Assembly: GCA_902796705.1 (NCBI GenBank)
Contig: CADBQF010000120.1
Location: forward strand, 1 to 6,645
From: Ruminococcus flavefaciens
GTDB taxonomy: Bacteria > Bacillota > Clostridia > Oscillospirales > Ruminococcaceae
Length of the DNA stretch: 6,645 nucleotides
Reading direction: 5' to 3'
The notes under the pieces were generated by a model, which saw only the letters and a program-made list of their open reading frames with translations, did not search any database and was not told where the DNA came from. The position numbers and the translations under genes are program-made. How positions within the stretch are numbered: position 1 is the first letter of the stretch; every line of letters begins with the position of its first letter. This document shows positions 5,320 through 6,645 of this stretch, in pieces.

Positions 5320-6186
5320 ATGGCTAAGAGAAGAAGCGGAAGCATCGCAGTCCCGTTCCTTATTACGATATTCGTCGGACTGCTCATTGTCGGAGGTGCG
5401 GCATTCGGTATATACAAGTATTTCGGATTCAACAAGGAAGAACCCCTTACCGAACCTGAGCCGAGAGCTGTGAATATCGTAACGGCTGAGGACGATCACA
5501 CGATACTTTTCATACTCGACGAACCGGAAAAGAAATGTTCGTCCACATTCATGCTCATGAGATCAAAACCAAAGGAGAAGCACCTCACACTCATCGGCAT
5601 ACCCACAAACACTATCGCTATCGTTGACGGAAGCCAGCAGAAGCTCCAGGATTCCTATGAGAGAGGCGGAGCTCCGGCGGCTGTGAATTTCACCGAGCAG
5701 ACTTTCGGCATAAAGGTAGACAGATATATGAAGTTCGATTCTGAATCGCTCATAAAGCTCTGTGACATCATCGGCGGCGTTACCTACAATGTAGATGCAG
5801 ATATCGCAGGATTCCAGAAAGACGGCGGCGAACAGTTCCTCAACGGCAAACAGGTAGAGACACTCGTTACTTATTCTATGTTCGAGGGAAGAGAAGTACG
5901 CCGTGCATACGTTGCAAGCTCCATATTTGCCGCTATGCTCAACCAGAACGACGGAAAGCGTATCTCTGACAACTTCAAGAACAGCTTTGACATTATCATA
6001 AATATGATATCTACTGACGTAACATCAGTTGACTTCAGAAACAGACAGTACGCTATCCGCTCCATGCTTGAGAACGGAAATACTATCGCAAGCTCACTCA
6101 TTCTCGACGGAGAAGTTTCCAACAACGACTTTATCCCCTCTGCTGTATTCCTCAACGATCTCCGTGAGCAGTACTTCCAGGAATAA
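5320..6186 (+). CDS. Membrane-anchored LytR-CpsA-Psr (LCP)-like protein, motif-degenerate
   Basis: This is a 288-aa protein. A basic N-terminus (MAKRRSGS) is followed by one membrane helix (about 10-34), a Glu/Pro-rich linker (39-50) and an extracytoplasmic domain. That domain resembles the LCP fold: HLTLIGIPTNT (88-98), QDSYERGGAPAAVNFTEQTFGIKVDRYMKFD (110-140), LCDIIGGVTYNVDADI (147-162), GEQFLNGKQVETLVTY (170-185) and REVRRAYVASSIFAAML (191-207). LCP enzymes transfer undecaprenyl-linked glycopolymers to peptidoglycan. Key family residues are altered: the early GSDxR-type Asp/Arg segment is absent, the usual IPRDT reads IPTNT, and the RGDFGR-like segment reads FEGREVRR. It may therefore be inactive or have changed chemistry. 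The start at 5320 is chosen for AAGGAG at 5305-5310; the open frame upstream is repeat-rich spacer. tatD follows after 1 bp, implying co-expression. Confidence 0.82.
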   Translation: MAKRRSGSIAVPFLITIFVGLLIVGGAAFGIYKYFGFNKEEPLTEPEPRAVNIVTAEDDHTILFILDEPEKKCSSTFMLMRSKPKEKHLTLIGIPTNTIAIVDGSQQKLQDSYERGGAPAAVNFTEQTFGIKVDRYMKFDSESLIKLCDIIGGVTYNVDADIAGFQKDGGEQFLNGKQVETLVTYSMFEGREVRRAYVASSIFAAMLNQNDGKRISDNFKNSFDIIINMISTDVTSVDFRNRQYAIRSMLENGNTIASSLILDGEVSNNDFIPSAVFLNDLREQYFQE

Positions 6187-6187
6187 T

Positions 6188-6645
6188 ATGTATACAGGTA
6201 TATTCGATACACACGCACATTATACCGACGAAGCCTTCGATGAAGACCGGGAACAGCTCCTTGCTCAGCTCCCGGAAAAAGGCGTGAAGTATGTCATGCT
6301 CGCTTCGTCAAATGAGAAAGATACTGTGGCAAATGCCGCTCTTGCCGGAAAATACGGCTATATATGGGCAGCAGCCGGCTTTCACCCGGAATCAGCCGGG
6401 AATGAACCTGAAAATTACCTCGATATCGTCCGTGATACCGTCCGCTCGTCTTCCCGTGTGAAAGCAGTCGGAGAGATAGGCCTTGACCGCCACTATGAAG
6501 GCTATGACTATGAACGCCAGATAAAAATGTTCAGGGAACAGCTCGCTCTCGCAAAGGAACTCGGTCTGCCGGTCATAGTTCATACCCGTGATGCGTGGGA
6601 GGATACGCTCGATATCCTCAGAGAGTTCCGCCCGGAAGGTGTGGT
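6188..6645 (+). CDS. tatD: TatD-family metal-dependent hydrolase, N-terminal part (3' end outside window)
   Basis: The first 152 codons of a TatD-type amidohydrolase-fold protein (usual length about 255-265 aa) run to the window edge with no stop. TatD proteins are metal-dependent nucleases (3'-5' exonuclease/DNase activity reported) with a TIM barrel. Visible metal ligands are H9 and H11 (FDTHAH), E96 (VGEIGLD, 94-100) and H132 (VIVHTRDA, 129-136). AAGFHPE (62-68) is also typical, and the second half with the remaining His and Asp ligands is not in the window. The ATG overlaps the end of the LCP-like gene's region with a 1-bp gap, and AGGA (6178-6181 area) lies in the last codons of that gene, suggesting translational coupling. 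A radical SAM protein of the TatD-associated type is encoded at 2336-2959 on the opposite strand. Confidence 0.94.
   Translation, partial: MYTGIFDTHAHYTDEAFDEDREQLLAQLPEKGVKYVMLASSNEKDTVANAALAGKYGYIWAAAGFHPESAGNEPENYLDIVRDTVRSSSRVKAVGEIGLDRHYEGYDYERQIKMFREQLALAKELGLPVIVHTRDAWEDTLDILREFRPEGV

Overview
The window looks like a stretch of a Clostridia chromosome, most probably Ruminococcus or a close Oscillospiraceae relative. This is inferred from strong AAGGAG-type ribosome binding sites, sigma-A-like promoters, moderate GC with AT-rich spacers, and the protein types. Nothing in the sequence fixes the species. There is no tRNA, rRNA, CRISPR array, insertion sequence or recombinase.

Layout, left to right. 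(1) The C-terminal 204 residues of an EAL-domain c-di-GMP phosphodiesterase run on + (to 616). (2) A 277-bp convergent spacer holds several stem-loops, including a three-way-junction-like element ending in a T tract and a clear minus-strand terminator for ilvE. (3) On the minus strand, a promoter at 2249-2277 drives a 45-aa single-pass membrane mini-protein (1987-2124) followed 25 bp later by ilvE, the branched-chain aminotransferase (894-1961). (4) Also on minus, alr (alanine racemase, 3068-4204) is followed by a small radical SAM protein of the type associated with TatD (2336-2959), with a terminator at 2290-2329. (5) Divergently on +, a strong promoter (4287-4315) drives a DUF1273/YpsA-like SLOG protein (4351-5022). 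(6) A 297-bp spacer (5023-5319) has a dense cluster of DnaA-box-like nonamers and nested inverted repeats. (7) A membrane-anchored, motif-degenerate LytR-CpsA-Psr (LCP) protein (5320-6186) is followed after 1 bp by the start of a TatD-family metal-dependent hydrolase, cut by the window edge.

How the genes may work together. ilvE and alr are PLP enzymes of amino-acid and cell-wall precursor metabolism. The LCP-like protein also points to the envelope, and TatD to nucleic-acid or quality-control hydrolysis. The radical SAM protein and TatD are a known genomic association, but here they sit about 3.2 kb apart on opposite strands, with alr, the SLOG gene and the LCP-like gene between them. The least explained parts are the 5106-5192 repeat cluster, the three-way-junction element at 722-797, the unlisted 45-aa membrane protein ahead of ilvE, and the LCP protein that has lost its usual catalytic signatures.
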